Positions 6,434 through 6,557 of a DNA stretch of 6,557 nucleotides are shown here, one piece after another. Each line of letters opens with the position of its first letter. Within the stretch, counting starts at the first letter, position 1. The DNA is taken from contig JADFXA010000124.1 in the NCBI GenBank assembly GCA_015233755.1, positions 1 to 6,557 on the forward strand, in the 5' to 3' direction. The translations under genes were made by a program, and so were the position numbers. Under the pieces are notes generated by a model. The model searched no databases. It worked only from the letters and a program-made list of their open reading frames with translations, and was not told the origin of the DNA. This DNA comes from Desulfamplus sp. (GTDB lineage: Bacteria; Desulfobacterota; Desulfobacteria; Desulfobacterales; Desulfobacteraceae).

Positions 6434-6472
6434 ATGCCGTTGTTTATTACTAATAAGTTATCAATGCGGCAT
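6434..6472 (-). terminator. Probable terminator of a minus-strand gene beyond the right edge
   Basis: Read on the minus strand, ATGCCG (6472-6467) pairs with CGGCAT (6439-6434). Three more pairs (TTG/CAA) form past a two-base bulge, and an AT-rich inner palindrome TTATTAGTAATAA lies in the loop. The stem is followed by CC and then TTTTTATTT, a good uridine tract. It sits about 30 nt past the possible stop at 6505-6503. On the plus strand ATTCTTTTT also follows the stem, so it may work both ways. Confidence 0.5.
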
Positions 6473-6557
6473 ATTCTTTTTGAATTTTTATAAATATCAA
6501 ATCTAATAGAATTGCCTAAAAGAGCTTATAAATAGTTGCAAAAAAATGGTAATAGCG

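Larger units (their letters stand above)
6265..6557. other. Right-edge region without a clear gene
   Basis: These 293 AT-rich bases contain the degV leader (SD at 6275-6270), two hairpins listed separately, and a direct repeat ATGAAGGT at about 6308 and 6340. No convincing degV promoter was found, only scattered AT-rich -10-like hexamers. At the far edge the minus strand has an open frame of 17 codons ending at TAG 6505-6503 (…FLQLFISSFRQFY). It could be the C-terminus of a gene further right, which the terminator-like hairpin at 6434-6472 would then serve, but two other frames are open for nearly as long. Confidence 0.4.

Noticed and set aside
6503..6556. Minus-strand open frame at the right edge ending at TAG 6505-6503
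   Set aside because: Only 17 codons, and other frames are open for 9-13 codons too. A downstream terminator-like hairpin is suggestive but not enough for a CDS entry.
1..6557. tRNA, rRNA, CRISPR array, insertion sequence, attachment site or c-di-GMP riboswitch
   Set aside because: Scanned by eye on both strands: no cloverleaf-like arms with a CCA end, no regularly spaced repeats, no transposase or terminal inverted repeats, and no conserved riboswitch core.

Overview
This window comes from an AT-rich bacterium (roughly one third G+C by eye). It has a Gram-negative envelope, because one gene encodes a TolC-type outer-membrane channel. Low G+C, a stand-alone c-di-GMP-binding PilZ protein and an AT-rich SD-led gene style would fit Campylobacterota or an AT-rich delta-proteobacterial lineage. 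The sequence alone does not settle the taxon.

Layout, left to right. The left edge probably holds the 5' end of a further minus-strand gene (about 1-72), seen only as a short fragment. Next is a minus-strand pair transcribed right to left. A 988-residue multidomain membrane protein (1673-4639, GTG start) is followed after 7 nt by a TolC-family outer-membrane protein (145-1665). A 329-bp divergent intergenic region (4640-4968) carries a sigma70-like promoter for a plus-strand PilZ gene (4969-5352). A short hairpin (5381-5404) separates PilZ from a convergent minus-strand DegV-family gene (5413-6264). The right edge (6265-6557) has no clear gene but has two hairpins. One looks like the terminator of a minus-strand gene lying beyond the window.

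The 988-residue protein is the highlight. It appears to join four modules: an N-terminal membrane anchor; a type I periplasmic-binding domain of the branched-chain amino-acid receptor kind; a beta-sandwich resembling the ligand-binding domain of prokaryotic Cys-loop (pentameric ligand-gated) channels; and a C-terminal MscS channel core. Predicted topology puts both ligand-binding modules in the periplasm and the MscS vestibule in the cytoplasm. This suggests a ligand-gated channel built on an MscS pore. Close spacing with a TolC-type gene suggests co-expression, but whether the two products work together is inference. PilZ and DegV are neighbours on separate transcripts with no clear functional link to the pair.
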